Assembly: GCF_010723735.1 (NCBI RefSeq) | Contig: NZ_BLLB01000002.1 | Coordinates: 3,472,001-3,536,000, forward strand | Reading direction: 5' to 3' | From: Mycolicibacterium hippocampi | GTDB taxonomy: Bacteria; Actinomycetota; Actinomycetes; Mycobacteriales; Mycobacteriaceae | Length of the DNA: 64,000 nt | In this document: piece after piece, positions 1 through 10,119 of the stretch | Position numbering within the stretch: position 1 is the first letter of the stretch | How the letters are laid out: each line of letters opens with the position of its first letter | Position numbers and translations under genes: made by a program | The notes under the pieces: generated by a model | What the model saw: the letters and a program-made list of their open reading frames with translations, nothing else | What the model was told of the DNA's origin: nothing | Databases searched by the model: none

Positions 1-1372
1 CGGAGCTGTCGAGGTGCTCGGTGGGTTCGTCCAGGAGCACGGTCGGCGCCGTCGACAGCAGCGCCCGCGCCAGCAGCAGCCGCCGACGTTGCCCCGCGGA
101 CACTGCCGCCGCGCCCCCGACGAGGACTGTGGACAACCCGTCGGGCAGCCCCTGCAACCACGTCCCGAGTCCGCTTTTGTGCAGTGCATCGCGTAGTTCT
201 TCGTCGGAGGCGTCGCCGCGGGCGACGAGCAGGTTGTCGCGCACCGTGGTGGCGAACAGGTGCGCGTCCTCGGCGAAGAACACGCCCAGCGGGACGGTGC
301 CGGGCAGCAGCCCCGCCGTCTGCATCAGCAGCGTGGTTTTGCCGCATCCGCTCGGTCCGACCACAGCGACCCGGGAGCCGGGCGTCAGCTCCAACGGCGC
401 CACCACCGGGCGGCGACCGTCATCGGCGGGTCCCTGCAGTGCCAGCAGTCGCTGGGCCGCGATGCGTGCCCGGGTCAGCGCCATGGCCGCGCCGGGCAGC
501 GCCGCAGTGGCTTCGAACGCCGACAGCGGCAGCAGCATCAGGATCGCGACGGTGGTCGGGGCCACAGCGTTCGACAGCCCGATGCCGGCGACCAGCGCAC
601 CGATCACGCTGACCCCGACTGCGGCGGTGGGCGCCGCAGCGGCTACCGCGGCGGGAGCGGCGGCACGGTCGATGGCGCGTCCCCACCGGCGTTGCTCGTC
701 AGCGGACTCGGCGAGGACTCCGGCGAGCCGGCCGCTCACCCGCAACTCGGGGGCGTGCTCGAGGGCGAGCATCGCCGCGGTGTCCCGCCGCGCGTGATGC
801 TCGACCGCCACCCTCTCGGCCGCCGCGGCGGCCCGCGCGGCCACCGCCGGCGCGAGTACCCCTGCGATCACCAGGCAGCCGCCCAGCACCACGGCCGCGC
901 CCGCCGAGATCACGGCGATCACCCCGACGGCCGCCACACCGAGAACGGCGGCGACGCAGATCGGCACCACGGCGCGCACCAGCACGTCGGACAGGTCGTC
1001 GACGTTGGAACCGACCCGCGCCACCAGGTCACCGCTGTGCCGTCGCATGACGGCGTCCACCGGGCCGCCGGCGAGCCGGCTGAAGAGCTGCTCACGCGCG
1101 GTGCCCGCGGCGCGCAGGGCGGTGTCATGGGACGCCAGCCGCTCGCAGTAGCCCAGCACGCCACGCGAGATGCCCAGCGCGCGCACCGCCACCACGGCGA
1201 CCGTCAGATGCAGCACCGGCGGCATCTCCCACGCCCTGGTGATCAGCCATGCGGCCACCCCGGCCAGCGCCAGCGCGCTGCCCAGCGATCCCACCCCGAA
1301 CGCGACGGCCATCAGCACCCGGGGCAGTCGCGGCCGCAGCAGGGTCCAGGCCCGGGCCTCAAGACGCGACAC
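1..1372 (-). CDS. cydC: CydC, ABC exporter half required for cytochrome bd assembly (3' end cut by window)
   Basis: The frame runs from a GTG at 1372 off the left edge; about 457 residues are visible. After a membrane domain with several hydrophobic helices comes an ATPase domain: Walker A GPSGCGKTT near residue 340, a variant signature VSAGQRRR near 425, and Walker B LLDEPTEHLDS at the edge. CydDC is a heterodimeric inner-membrane exporter of cysteine/glutathione-type reductants needed to mature cytochrome bd. The GTG overlaps the end of cydD by 14 bases, so the two are translationally coupled. Known family: CydC of about 550-580 residues, so roughly 100 residues are missing beyond the window. 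The start could be a little different, but the identity is secure from operon context. Confidence 0.9.
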   Translation of the reverse strand, partial: MSRLEARAWTLLRPRLPRVLMAVAFGVGSLGSALALAGVAAWLITRAWEMPPVLHLTVAVVAVRALGISRGVLGYCERLASHDTALRAAGTAREQLFSRLAGGPVDAVMRRHSGDLVARVGSNVDDLSDVLVRAVVPICVAAVLGVAAVGVIAVISAGAAVVLGGCLVIAGVLAPAVAARAAAAAERVAVEHHARRDTAAMLALEHAPELRVSGRLAGVLAESADEQRRWGRAIDRAAAPAAVAAAAPTAAVGVSVIGALVAGIGLSNAVAPTTVAILMLLPLSAFEATAALPGAAMALTRARIAAQRLLALQGPADDGRRPVVAPLELTPGSRVAVVGPSGCGKTTLLMQTAGLLPGTVPLGVFFAEDAHLFATTVRDNLLVARGDASDEELRDALHKSGLGTWLQGLPDGLSTVLVGGAAAVSAGQRRRLLLARALLSTAPTVLLDEPTEHLDSS

Positions 1373-3041
1373 GGACGGCTCCCAGGTCGATGACGTCGTC
1401 GCCGATCGCCAGCACCGGTTCGCGGTGCCCGACGACGACCACGGTGGCGCCGCCGGCAGCCCGTCGGGTGATGGCGCGCAGCACCCGATCCTCGGTCGGC
1501 GCGTCGAGGTGAGCGGTGGGTTCGTCGAGGAGCAGCACCGGTGCCGTGGAGCCGAGCACCCGAGCCAGCCCGAGCCGCTGCCGCTGGCCCAACGACAGCC
1601 CGACGCCTCCGCGTCCGATCACCGTCTGCAGCCCGTCGGGGAGTCCGGCAACGACGTCGTCGAAGCACGCCGCCCGGCAGGCCGCCATCAAATCGGGCAG
1701 CGGGCCGAACAGTTCCAGGTTCTCCCGCACGGTCCCGGGGATCAGCACAGGCCGCTGGGCCAGCCACCCGATCTCCGACCACCATCGCTGCAGATCCAGG
1801 TCGGCTACGTCAACACCGTTGACCCGCACGCCTCGCGCGGGTTCCAGCCCGAGGATCCCCTGCAGCAGCGTGGTCTTGCCGATTCCGTTCGGGCCGGTCA
1901 GCACCGTGACCCGCCCGGGCAGCGCCGCCCGATCGTCGATCTGCACCGTCACCGGCTCTACCACCACCTGCTTGCCCGCAGGCGCCGGGGCGGCCGTGTC
2001 GATGAACTCAAATGCGGCCTCCACCGCGGTTTTTCCGTCCTGAGACGAGTGGAACGCCGCACCGACGCGGCGCAGCGGCCAGAACACTTCCGGCGCGAGC
2101 AGCAGCGCAGTCAGGCCGGCCACCAAGGTCATGTCGCCGTACACCAGTCGCATGCCGACGCTGACCGCCACCAGCGCCACCCCGAGCGTCGCGAGCAGTT
2201 CGAGCACCAGCGCTGAGAGGAACGCGATCCGCATCGTCGCCATCGCCGAACGCCGATGCGCCTCACCCAGTTCGGCGATGCGGGCCACCGACCCCTGCGC
2301 GCGACCGAGCGCGCGCAGCGTGGGCAGACCGGCCACCAGGTCGAGAAGGCGGGACTGCAGCGTCGACATCGCGGTCAGCGCCGCCGCGGACCTCTCTGCG
2401 GTCGCCAGGCCGATCAGCACCATGAAGATCGGGATCAGCGGCAGCGCGATCAGCACGATCACCGCCGACTGCCAGTCGTACAGTGCGATCACCGCGGCGG
2501 TGGCCGGTGTCAGGATCGCGGCGAGGAACAGCGACGGCAGATATGTCGTGAAATACAACCGCAATCCGTCCAGCCCGCGGGTCACAACGACGGCGGCGTC
2601 GTCACGGCGGCGCGCGAGCTCACGCGGCGGCAGGGCGGTGGCGATGGTCAGCACCTGGTCGGTCAGATCGGCGATCACCGAGCTGGCGCCGCGCTGCGCG
2701 AGCCGGCCCTGCACCCACTGGACCAGGGTGCGAACCGTCCACAGCGCCGACAGGACGACGATGGGGCCGAGGTGCTGGTCGAGCTCACGGGAGGCGGGGT
2801 CGGTGATGACCCGGGCGACGATGCCGGCGAGCACCACCGCCGACGAAATGGTGCACGCCGCGGTCAGCACGCCGCACACCGTGGTGGCGACCAGGAAGCG
2901 ACGCATCGCGCCAGAGACCCGCCACAGCCGCGGGTCGATAGGGGCTCGCGTGTTCTCTGTCAGGACCGGCGCCTCGACAATCCGATGGAGGCCGGTATGC
3001 CGTCGGCGCTGATCCGCTTGCGGAACACCCAGTAAGACCAT
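1359..3041 (-). CDS. cydD: CydD, ABC exporter half required for cytochrome bd assembly
   Basis: Partner of CydC. The N-terminal half has six hydrophobic segments; the C-terminal half has Walker A GPNGIGKTTLL, signature LSLGQRQRLGLAR and Walker B VLLLDEPTAHLDAP. The stop at 1359 is certain but the start is not. The only ATG that keeps the conserved start of the protein (around DPRLWRVSGAMRR) is at 3041, which overlaps cydB by 82 bases. The next ATG, at 2906, removes about 20 conserved-looking residues. A CTG at 2963 sits in a CTGA overlap with the cydB stop and would give 534 residues, the usual family length. I give the longest frame; the real start probably lies between 2963 and 2906. Confidence 0.85.
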   Translation of the reverse strand: MVLLGVPQADQRRRHTGLHRIVEAPVLTENTRAPIDPRLWRVSGAMRRFLVATTVCGVLTAACTISSAVVLAGIVARVITDPASRELDQHLGPIVVLSALWTVRTLVQWVQGRLAQRGASSVIADLTDQVLTIATALPPRELARRRDDAAVVVTRGLDGLRLYFTTYLPSLFLAAILTPATAAVIALYDWQSAVIVLIALPLIPIFMVLIGLATAERSAAALTAMSTLQSRLLDLVAGLPTLRALGRAQGSVARIAELGEAHRRSAMATMRIAFLSALVLELLATLGVALVAVSVGMRLVYGDMTLVAGLTALLLAPEVFWPLRRVGAAFHSSQDGKTAVEAAFEFIDTAAPAPAGKQVVVEPVTVQIDDRAALPGRVTVLTGPNGIGKTTLLQGILGLEPARGVRVNGVDVADLDLQRWWSEIGWLAQRPVLIPGTVRENLELFGPLPDLMAACRAACFDDVVAGLPDGLQTVIGRGGVGLSLGQRQRLGLARVLGSTAPVLLLDEPTAHLDAPTEDRVLRAITRRAAGGATVVVVGHREPVLAIGDDVIDLGAVRVAS

Positions 3042-4000
3042 GCCTGGTAACCGATCACCAGGGGGAGCAGGGCCAGCGACGCCCAGGTCATGATGCGCAG
3101 CGTGTACGGGGTCGATGAACCGTTCTCGATGGTGACGTTCCAGTCAGGGTCCAGCGTCGAGGGCAACAGGTTCGGGTACATCGAACCGAAGATCAGCACC
3201 GCCACCGCGGCGATGACGAGCACCATCGACGCGAAGGCCCAGCCTTCCCTGGTGCCGCGCCACACCAGGGCCACCGACGCCAGCAACGCCAGCACCGCCA
3301 CCCCCAGCGCCAGCCACGTCCACGACTTCCCGTAGTCGAGCTGGGTCCACAGCCCGAACGCGCCGGCGAGCACGATCGCCGGGATGGACAACCCGCGGCC
3401 GAACCGCAAGGCATCGTCGCGAAGGACGCCGGAGGTCTTCAGCGCGATGAACACCGATCCGTAGAACGCGAACAACGAGGCGGTGGCGAGTCCGCCGAGT
3501 AGCGTGTACGGGGTGAGCACGTCACCGACACCGGCGAGGGACTGTCCGTCGGCGTCGATGGGAAGGCCGCGCAACAGGATCGCGAACGCCACCCCCCACA
3601 GGATGGCAGGCAGCCACGAACCCAGTGCGATGCCGATGTCAGCCCACCGCCGCCACTGCGGATCGTTGATCTTGCCGCGCCACTCGATTCCGACGATCCG
3701 CAAGATCATGCCGAAAAGGATTGCCAGCAAAGGAAGATATAGCGCCGAGAACAGCGTGGCGTACCAGTTGGGGAACGCTGCGAACATCGCGGCGCCGGCG
3801 GTGATCAGCCACACTTCGTTGGCGTCCCAGACGGGTCCGATGGTGTTTAGTACCGCGCGCCGGCGGTCGTCGGGTTCACCTTCTCCGCTCGAGCCCAGGG
3901 GTGCCATCAACATGCCCACCCCGAAGTCGAATCCCTCGAGCACCAGGAAGCCGAGGAACATCACGGCGATCAGATAGAACCACAGTTCGTGAAGTGGCAC
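2960..4000 (-). CDS. cydB: Cytochrome bd ubiquinol oxidase subunit II
   Basis: 346 residues with about eight or nine transmembrane helices. The opening, MPLHELWFYLIAVMFLGFL followed by VLEGFDFGVGML, is the CydB signature, where the GFDFG motif lies in helix 1. CydB stabilises the haem-bearing CydA in the proton-motive but non-pumping bd-type terminal oxidase, used at low oxygen or when the bcc-aa3 branch is blocked. The GTG start at 4000 follows the cydA stop by 9 bases with a good ribosome-binding site (GGAGAGAT). It is second in the cydABDC operon. Confidence 0.95.
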   Translation of the reverse strand: MPLHELWFYLIAVMFLGFLVLEGFDFGVGMLMAPLGSSGEGEPDDRRRAVLNTIGPVWDANEVWLITAGAAMFAAFPNWYATLFSALYLPLLAILFGMILRIVGIEWRGKINDPQWRRWADIGIALGSWLPAILWGVAFAILLRGLPIDADGQSLAGVGDVLTPYTLLGGLATASLFAFYGSVFIALKTSGVLRDDALRFGRGLSIPAIVLAGAFGLWTQLDYGKSWTWLALGVAVLALLASVALVWRGTREGWAFASMVLVIAAVAVLIFGSMYPNLLPSTLDPDWNVTIENGSSTPYTLRIMTWASLALLPLVIGYQAWSYWVFRKRISADGIPASIGLSRRRS

Positions 4001-4009
4001 GGATCTCTC

Positions 4010-5464
4010 CTAGTAGGCGAACGACAACGGCGCGACGTCGTCCTTGTCGGGCGGTGTCGGCGGGGCGGGCTCTGAGTCGTGCTCCTGCGGGCCTTCGGTG
4101 ACGTATCGACGCATCAGGTAGAACCACACCACCGCCAGCGCGCCGTAGAGCAGCGTGAAGAGCCCGAGCGAGAACAGCACTGTTCCGGCGGCGTTGTTGG
4201 ACACGCCTTCCTGCACCGTCATTCGCACCATCTGGTCGCCCGTCGGGTTGGGCACCACCACCCACGGCTGCCGGCCCATCTCGGTGAAGATCCAGCCCGC
4301 GGAGCTCGCGAGGAACGGTGTCGGGATGGTGAGGATGCCCATCGTGCCGTACCACCGCTGGTCGGGTATCCGGCCCCGCCGGGTGAGCCACAGCGTCAAC
4401 AGCGCGAACGCCACGGGAACCAGCAGTAGTCCGATCATCGCCCGGAACGCCCAGTAGGTGACGAACAGGTTGGGCCGGTAGTTCCCCGGTCCGAATTTCT
4501 GCTCTGCCTGCTGCTGGAGGTCCTCGACTCCTTCCAGGGTGACCCCCGAGAATTTGCTCTCGGCCAGGAACGGCAGTACGTAGGGCACCTCGATGACTCG
4601 GGTGATGCTGTCGCAGTTGTTGTGCGTGCCCACGGTCAGGATCGAGAAATCGGGGTCGGTTTCGGTGTGGCACAACGATTCCGCGGACGCCATCTTCATC
4701 GGTTGCTGAACGAACATCAGTTTGCCCTGCACGTCTCCGGTGGCCAGCAGGCTGATCGCGGCGAACAACGCGACGACGCTGCCGAGGATCGCCGCAGGGC
4801 GGTACATGGTTTGCGCCTCGACCCCCTCTCCGGCGCGGGAGCGGACCATCAGCCACGCGCAGACCCCCGCCACGAACGCGCCGGCGGTCAGCAGCGAAGC
4901 CCCGATGACGTGGAGGAACGCCCAGATCGCGGTGTTGTTGGTCAGCAGTGCACCGAAGTCGACGAGCTCGGCCCGACCGGACTCCGGATTGAATCTGGCG
5001 CCGACGGGATGCTGCATGAACGAGTTCGCGGCGATGATGAAGAACGCCGACGCGTTGACGCCGAACGCGACGATCCAGATGCATGCCAGGTGCACCAGCC
5101 GCGGAAGCCGGCTCCACCCGAAAATCCACAACCCGATGAAGGTGGACTCGAAGAAGAACGCGATCAGACCTTCGAAGGCCAGTGGCGCTCCGAAGATGTC
5201 ACCGACGAACCGGGAGTACTCGCTCCAGTTCATGCCGAACTGGAACTCCTGCACGATGCCGGTGGCCACCCCGATCGCAAAGTTGATCAGGAACAGTTTC
5301 CCGAAGAACCGGGTCAAGCGATACCAGGCCGGGTTTCCGGTCGCCACCCACACGGTCTGCATGACCGCGATGAGAGGAGCCAGCCCGATCGTGAGCGGAA
5401 CGAAGATGAAGTGATAGACGGTGGTGATACCGAACTGCCATCGAGACACGTCCAGTGCGTCCAT
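4010..5464 (-). CDS. cydA: Cytochrome bd ubiquinol oxidase subunit I
   Basis: 484 residues, starting MDALDVSRWQFGITTVYHF. His18 in this stretch is the expected axial ligand of the high-spin haem b595. The quinol-binding and haem-proximal motif GWIFTEMGRQPW is present near residue 390. There are about nine membrane helices and the short Q-loop form typical of actinobacteria. CydA oxidises menaquinol and reduces oxygen to water at the cytoplasmic membrane. It is first gene of cydABDC; an inverted repeat lies 30 bases upstream of the ATG at 5464. Identification rests on motifs and the adjacent cydB and cydDC. Confidence 0.96.
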   Translation of the reverse strand: MDALDVSRWQFGITTVYHFIFVPLTIGLAPLIAVMQTVWVATGNPAWYRLTRFFGKLFLINFAIGVATGIVQEFQFGMNWSEYSRFVGDIFGAPLAFEGLIAFFFESTFIGLWIFGWSRLPRLVHLACIWIVAFGVNASAFFIIAANSFMQHPVGARFNPESGRAELVDFGALLTNNTAIWAFLHVIGASLLTAGAFVAGVCAWLMVRSRAGEGVEAQTMYRPAAILGSVVALFAAISLLATGDVQGKLMFVQQPMKMASAESLCHTETDPDFSILTVGTHNNCDSITRVIEVPYVLPFLAESKFSGVTLEGVEDLQQQAEQKFGPGNYRPNLFVTYWAFRAMIGLLLVPVAFALLTLWLTRRGRIPDQRWYGTMGILTIPTPFLASSAGWIFTEMGRQPWVVVPNPTGDQMVRMTVQEGVSNNAAGTVLFSLGLFTLLYGALAVVWFYLMRRYVTEGPQEHDSEPAPPTPPDKDDVAPLSFAY

Positions 5465-5493
5465 GCGCCACTCCCAGGGCTCTACCGATCCAC

Positions 5494-5521
5494 CTACTAC
5501 ATCTACGACAGAGTGTAGTAG
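5494..5521. promoter_or_regulatory. Perfect inverted repeat upstream of cydA
   Basis: CTACTACA (5494-5501) and TGTAGTAG (5514-5521) are perfect inverted arms with a 12-base spacer, 30 bases before the cydA start. The inner TACTACA/TGTAGTA half-sites resemble BlaI-type operators (TACA/TGTA). That assignment is inference; the symmetry itself is direct. Confidence 0.5.
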
Positions 5522-5558
5522 CTATTCCGGCCAGGGGCGCTAGGGGCTTTTGGCCTCT

Positions 5559-6179
5559 TTATTCAGGCGATGAAGCCGCAACTTCTTCTTTCGGTTCCAT
5601 CGGCCCGTCCGGTCGGTCCGACCCGGTCATCTTCTTGCTCGCCGCGCGGATGCCGAAGGCCGAGACCACCTCGAACACGCCGATCACGATGAGCCAGATG
5701 CCGACGACCATGGTCAGCGTCGCCAGCGACTCGAACGGCGAGGCCAGCAGGATCACCCCGGCGATCAGACTGATCACGCCGATGAAGACCTCCCACCAAC
5801 GGCCGGGGAGAGTGGGATCGCTGATCGCCGACACCGCGGTCGCCACGCCACGGAAGATGAAGCCGATTCCGATCCAGATGGCCAGCAGCAGGATCGATTC
5901 CTGCAGGCTGCGGAAGCACAGGACCGCCAGGATGAGTGCCGCTGCGCCACTGACGAACAGCAGCACCCGGCCGCCGGCCGACACGTGGAGGCTGAACGCG
6001 AAGAACACCTGCGTGATACCGGTGATCAACAGGTAGGCGCCGAAGAAGATGGCAGCGACGACGATGGTGATGCCGGGCCAGGCCAGCACCATCACACCGA
6101 GGATTACGGCGAGCACCCCGGAAAACAGTGTGTTCTTCCACAGATGCTGCAACATGCTTGGGGGAGCGGCGGTTTCCAT
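5559..6179 (-). CDS. HdeD-like (DUF308) membrane protein
   Basis: 206 residues starting METAAPPSMLQHLWKN. It has about six closely spaced hydrophobic helices with the repeated small-residue pattern of the HdeD/DUF308 family (for example LAVILGVMVLAWPGITIVV), then a hydrophilic tail ending in acidic residues. Function is unknown in actinobacteria; in enterobacteria HdeD is an acid-resistance membrane protein. It is the positional counterpart of Rv1624c. I chose ATG 6179, not a longer upstream reading, because GACACT lies exactly 6 bases upstream, as expected for a leaderless transcript, and the upstream extension is arginine-rich and non-hydrophobic. Confidence 0.85.
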   Translation of the reverse strand: METAAPPSMLQHLWKNTLFSGVLAVILGVMVLAWPGITIVVAAIFFGAYLLITGITQVFFAFSLHVSAGGRVLLFVSGAAALILAVLCFRSLQESILLLAIWIGIGFIFRGVATAVSAISDPTLPGRWWEVFIGVISLIAGVILLASPFESLATLTMVVGIWLIVIGVFEVVSAFGIRAASKKMTGSDRPDGPMEPKEEVAASSPE

Positions 6180-6252
6180 GCGCGAAGTGTCGCATACCGC
6201 CAGGGGGCCCCAGCCTGATTTCGCAGTACGGCTGTGATGTCTCAATGCGGTC

Positions 6253-6268
6253 GTTAATGTCTCGTTAC
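6253..6268 (-). promoter_or_regulatory. GlnR-like box upstream of the glutamate-type transporter operon
   Basis: Read on the minus strand the site is GTAACGAGACATTAAC, an AC-n9-AC arrangement like that reported for mycobacterial GlnR, the nitrogen regulator. The related 14-mer CGGTCGTTAAYGTC occurs twice, at 6248-6261 and 6290-6303, 42 bases apart. The downstream gene (start 6374) begins an amino-acid uptake operon, which fits nitrogen control. The regulator is an inference. Confidence 0.4.
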
Positions 6269-6373
6269 CGGCGCTGCGCGTCGGGTCATCGGTCGTTAAC
6301 GTCCTTGGCTGGGAAATGCGCGGGGACCCAGGCGCATGACGCTGACGACCCGAAGTAGAAAGTAGAGGCAACC

Positions 6374-7291
6374 GTGTTGGGTGAAATCCAAGACCGCCGG
6401 CCCAGGTTCTGGCGTATCGCGGCGGTGTTCGCCGCCACCGGCGCCCTGGCCCTTTCGGGTTGTTCGAGCAGCTCCGACACCAGCGATCCGTCGTCGCCGA
6501 CCGAAGCCCCACAGGCCGAGACCGTCGACGCGATCGCACAGACCGTCCCCGAGGACATCCGGTCGGCGGGCACGCTGATCATCGGGGTGAACATCCCCTA
6601 CGCCCCGAACGAGTTCAAGGATCCCGACGGCAAGATCGTCGGATTCGACGTCGACCTGATGAACGCGATTGCTGGCACCCTGGGGCTGACCCCGGAATAC
6701 CGCGAGGCCGACTTCGCCAAGATCATCCCTTCCATCCAGGGCGGCACGTTCGACGTCGGGATGTCGTCGTTCACCGACAGCAAGGAGCGCGAGGAGCAGG
6801 TCGACTTCGTCACCTACTTCTCCGCGGGCACCCTGTGGGCGCAGCCCGTAGGTGGTGGCATCGATCCGGAGAACGCGTGCGGCAAGCGGGTCGCGGTGCA
6901 GGCCACGACGGTCCAGGAGACCGACGAACTGCCCGCCCGCAGCCAGAAGTGCACCGACGAAGGCCAGCCGCCGATCGAGATCGTCCCGTTCGACAGCCAG
7001 GATGCCGCCACCAACGCCGTGGTCCTCGGTCAGGCCGACGCGATGTCGGCGGATTCGCCGGTGACGCTGTATGCGATCAAACAGACCAACGGCAAGCTGG
7101 AGCAGGCCGGCGAGGTCTTCGATTCGGCGCCCTACGGGTGGCCGGTGGAGAAGGGCTCTCCGCTTGCCCAGTCGCTGTTGCAGGCGCTCGAGCATCTGAT
7201 CGAGACCGGCACCTACGAGGAGATCGCGGCCAACTGGGGTCTCGAGGAGGGCATGATCGACAAGCCGGTCATCAACGGCGCGGTCTCCTGA
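6374..7291 (+). CDS. Glutamate/polar amino-acid ABC transporter, substrate-binding lipoprotein
   Basis: 305 residues. An N-terminal signal sequence ends in the lipobox LALSGC (Cys about 29), so the mature protein is a lipoprotein facing the periplasm. The rest is a family 3 solute-binding fold: GTLIIGVNIPYAPNEF opens the domain and GFDVDLMNAIAGTLGL is the classical signature. It would deliver a polar amino acid (glutamate or glutamine class, the PAAT family) to the permease encoded 19 bases downstream. The start is GTG 6374; a TTG at the next codon is the alternative. It heads a five-gene run with the permease, ATPase, sensor kinase and response regulator. Confidence 0.9.
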   Translation: MLGEIQDRRPRFWRIAAVFAATGALALSGCSSSSDTSDPSSPTEAPQAETVDAIAQTVPEDIRSAGTLIIGVNIPYAPNEFKDPDGKIVGFDVDLMNAIAGTLGLTPEYREADFAKIIPSIQGGTFDVGMSSFTDSKEREEQVDFVTYFSAGTLWAQPVGGGIDPENACGKRVAVQATTVQETDELPARSQKCTDEGQPPIEIVPFDSQDAATNAVVLGQADAMSADSPVTLYAIKQTNGKLEQAGEVFDSAPYGWPVEKGSPLAQSLLQALEHLIETGTYEEIAANWGLEEGMIDKPVINGAVS

Positions 7292-7310
7292 CCCGCCCGG
7301 GACCAGACAC

Positions 7311-8218
7311 ATGACCGATGTCGGCAAGCCGCCGGAAGCCATCGATGCCGTCCCGTTGCGTCACCCCTGGCGGTGGGTGGCGGCGGGCGTCATCATCGTG
7401 CTGGTCGGGCTGTTCCTGTACGGAGCCGCGACCAACCCGGCCTACGGGTGGTCGACCTACTCCGAGTACCTGTTCAACGAGCGGGTCCTGCTCGGGGTGT
7501 TCAACACCCTTCAGCTGACCGTCTACTCGATGGTGATCGGCATCGTCCTCGGGGTGGCGCTGACCGTGATGCGGCTGTCGTCCAACCCGGTGCTGGGCGC
7601 GGTGTCGTGGGTCTTCCTGTGGATCTTCCGCGGCACCCCGGTGTACGTGCAGTTGGCGTTCTGGGGGCTGTTCCCGACGATCTACCAGAACCTCCAGCTC
7701 GGGGTGCCGTTCGGGCCGTCGCTGTTCCAGTTCGACCTGCAGGCGCTGTCCATTCCGTTCGCGCTGGCGATCGTGGGACTGGCGCTGAACGAAGCCGCCT
7801 ACATGGCCGAGATCATCCGTGCGGGCATCACCTCGGTGCCGGAAGGGCAGATGGAAGCGTCCACGGCGCTGGGCATGTCCTGGAGCATGGCGATGCGGCG
7901 CACGGTGCTGCCCCAGGCGATGCGGGTGATCATCCCGCCGACCGGAAACGAGGTCATCAGCCTGCTCAAGACCACGTCGCTGGTCACCGCGGTGCCGTAC
8001 TCGTTCGACCTGTACAGCATCGCCACCCGGGAGATCGCCGCGCGGACCTTCGAGCCGGTACCACTTCTCATGGTGGCGGCCACCTGGTACCTCATCATCA
8101 CCAGCGTTCTGATGGTCGGACAGTTCTACCTGGAACGGCACTTCTCCCGGGGTGCGTCCCGCAAGCTGACCACCAAGCAACTCGACGCGCTGGCCAAAGC
8201 GCAAGGAGGTGATGGCAT

Positions 8219-8222
<4 letters not shown>
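7311..8222 (+). CDS. Polar amino-acid ABC transporter permease
   Basis: 303 residues with about five or six membrane helices. The inner-membrane component motif EAAYMAEIIRAGITSVPEGQ near residues 160-185, followed by EASTALGMSWSMAMRRTVLPQA, is the EAA loop that docks onto the ATPase. A single permease gene implies a homodimeric channel. It belongs to the His/Glu/Gln/Arg (HisM-type) family. Its stop overlaps the ATPase start in a GTGA, so translation is coupled. Confidence 0.92.
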
Positions 8223-8994
<772 letters not shown>

Positions 8995-8998
<4 letters not shown>

Positions 8999-10119
8999 CG
9001 CCTGACCCGGCCACACCGCTGTGGCGGGCCGCGCAGGTGTTCCGACTGCTCAGTTGCTTCTACGCGCTGGGCTTTCATCTTCTGAGCAGCCCGGACCTGG
9101 AGCATCCGGCGGCGGGTTGGGTGCTGTTCGCGGGGCTGATCGGGTTCAGCATCGCGTCCGCCGCCGCCTATCTAGAGGGCTTCGGGCGCCGTCCCGCTTG
9201 GGTGCTCACCGAGATCACCGTCGTGGTGGCGCTCATCTTGACGACCGAACTCGTCGCCTCCGATCAGTGGGTGGCGGACAACCAGTCCTTGCCGACGACA
9301 CTGTGGGCGACCAACGCCACCATCTCCGCTGCGATCCAGTTCGGTCCGATCGGCGGGATGTTCACCGGTCTGCTGGTGATGGCGGCCAGCGCGGCGTTGA
9401 AGGGATACGTCCACATCGACCTGAGCCGAAACGCCACGATAGTCATCGAACTGGCGGTCGGACTGGCGGTCGGGATGGCGGCTCAGACAGCCCGGCGTGC
9501 GCATGCCGACCTGGAGCGTGCCGCCCGGCTTTCGGCGTCGCTCGAGGAGCGGGAACGGCTGTCCAGGCAGGTTCACGACGGCGCCATCCAGGTGCTGGCG
9601 TTGGTGGCGCGCCGGGGGCGGGAGATCGGCGGTGAGACTGCCCGACTGGCCGAGTTGGCCGGTGAGCAGGAACGTGCCCTGCGCCGACTGGTCAGTGCAC
9701 GGGAAGCCGGACCGCCGGACGCGGCGACCTCGGACCTCGGGGCGCTGCTGCGCCGCCGGGCCTCCGACCGGGTGTCGGTCAGTGTGCCTGCCGATCCCGT
9801 TCTGCTCGACTCCGCGGTGGCGGACGAACTGTTCGCCGCGGTGTGCAACGCGCTCGACAACGCCGAGTTGCACGCCGGGCCGGCCGCCCACACGTACGTT
9901 CTCCTGGAGGACCTCGGTGATTCGGTGACGGTCAGCGTGCGCGACGACGGCGTCGGCATACCTGCCGACCGCCTCCAGGAAGCTGTCGACCAGGGCCGGG
10001 TCGGGATCGCGAAATCGATTGTGGGACGTATGAACTGGTTGGGTGGCCGGGCCGAGCTGAACACCGGTCCCGGATCCGGGACCGAATGGGAGTTGACAGT
10101 GCCGCGGAGTTCCCGGTGA
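8995..10119 (+). CDS. Membrane sensor histidine kinase (MacS/DUF5931-like, NarL-type partner)
   Basis: 374 residues. The N-terminal 165 residues hold about five hydrophobic helices, with no large external domain. Next comes a coiled HisKA_3 dimerisation helix whose phospho-acceptor lies in RLSRQVHDGAIQVL (His near residue 195). A degenerate HATPase domain follows, with N-box ALDNAELHAG and G-box DDGVGI. It resembles actinobacterial MacS sensors that pair with LuxR-type regulators. The GTG start overlaps the ABC ATPase stop by 4 bases, so kinase and transporter are co-translated; a link between transport and sensing is an inference from this. Confidence 0.85.

Noticed and set aside
3876..5129. 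417-codon frame overlapping cydA in another frame
   Set aside because: Shadow of cydA: Arg/Gly/Asp-rich, no hydrophobic helices, no start context.
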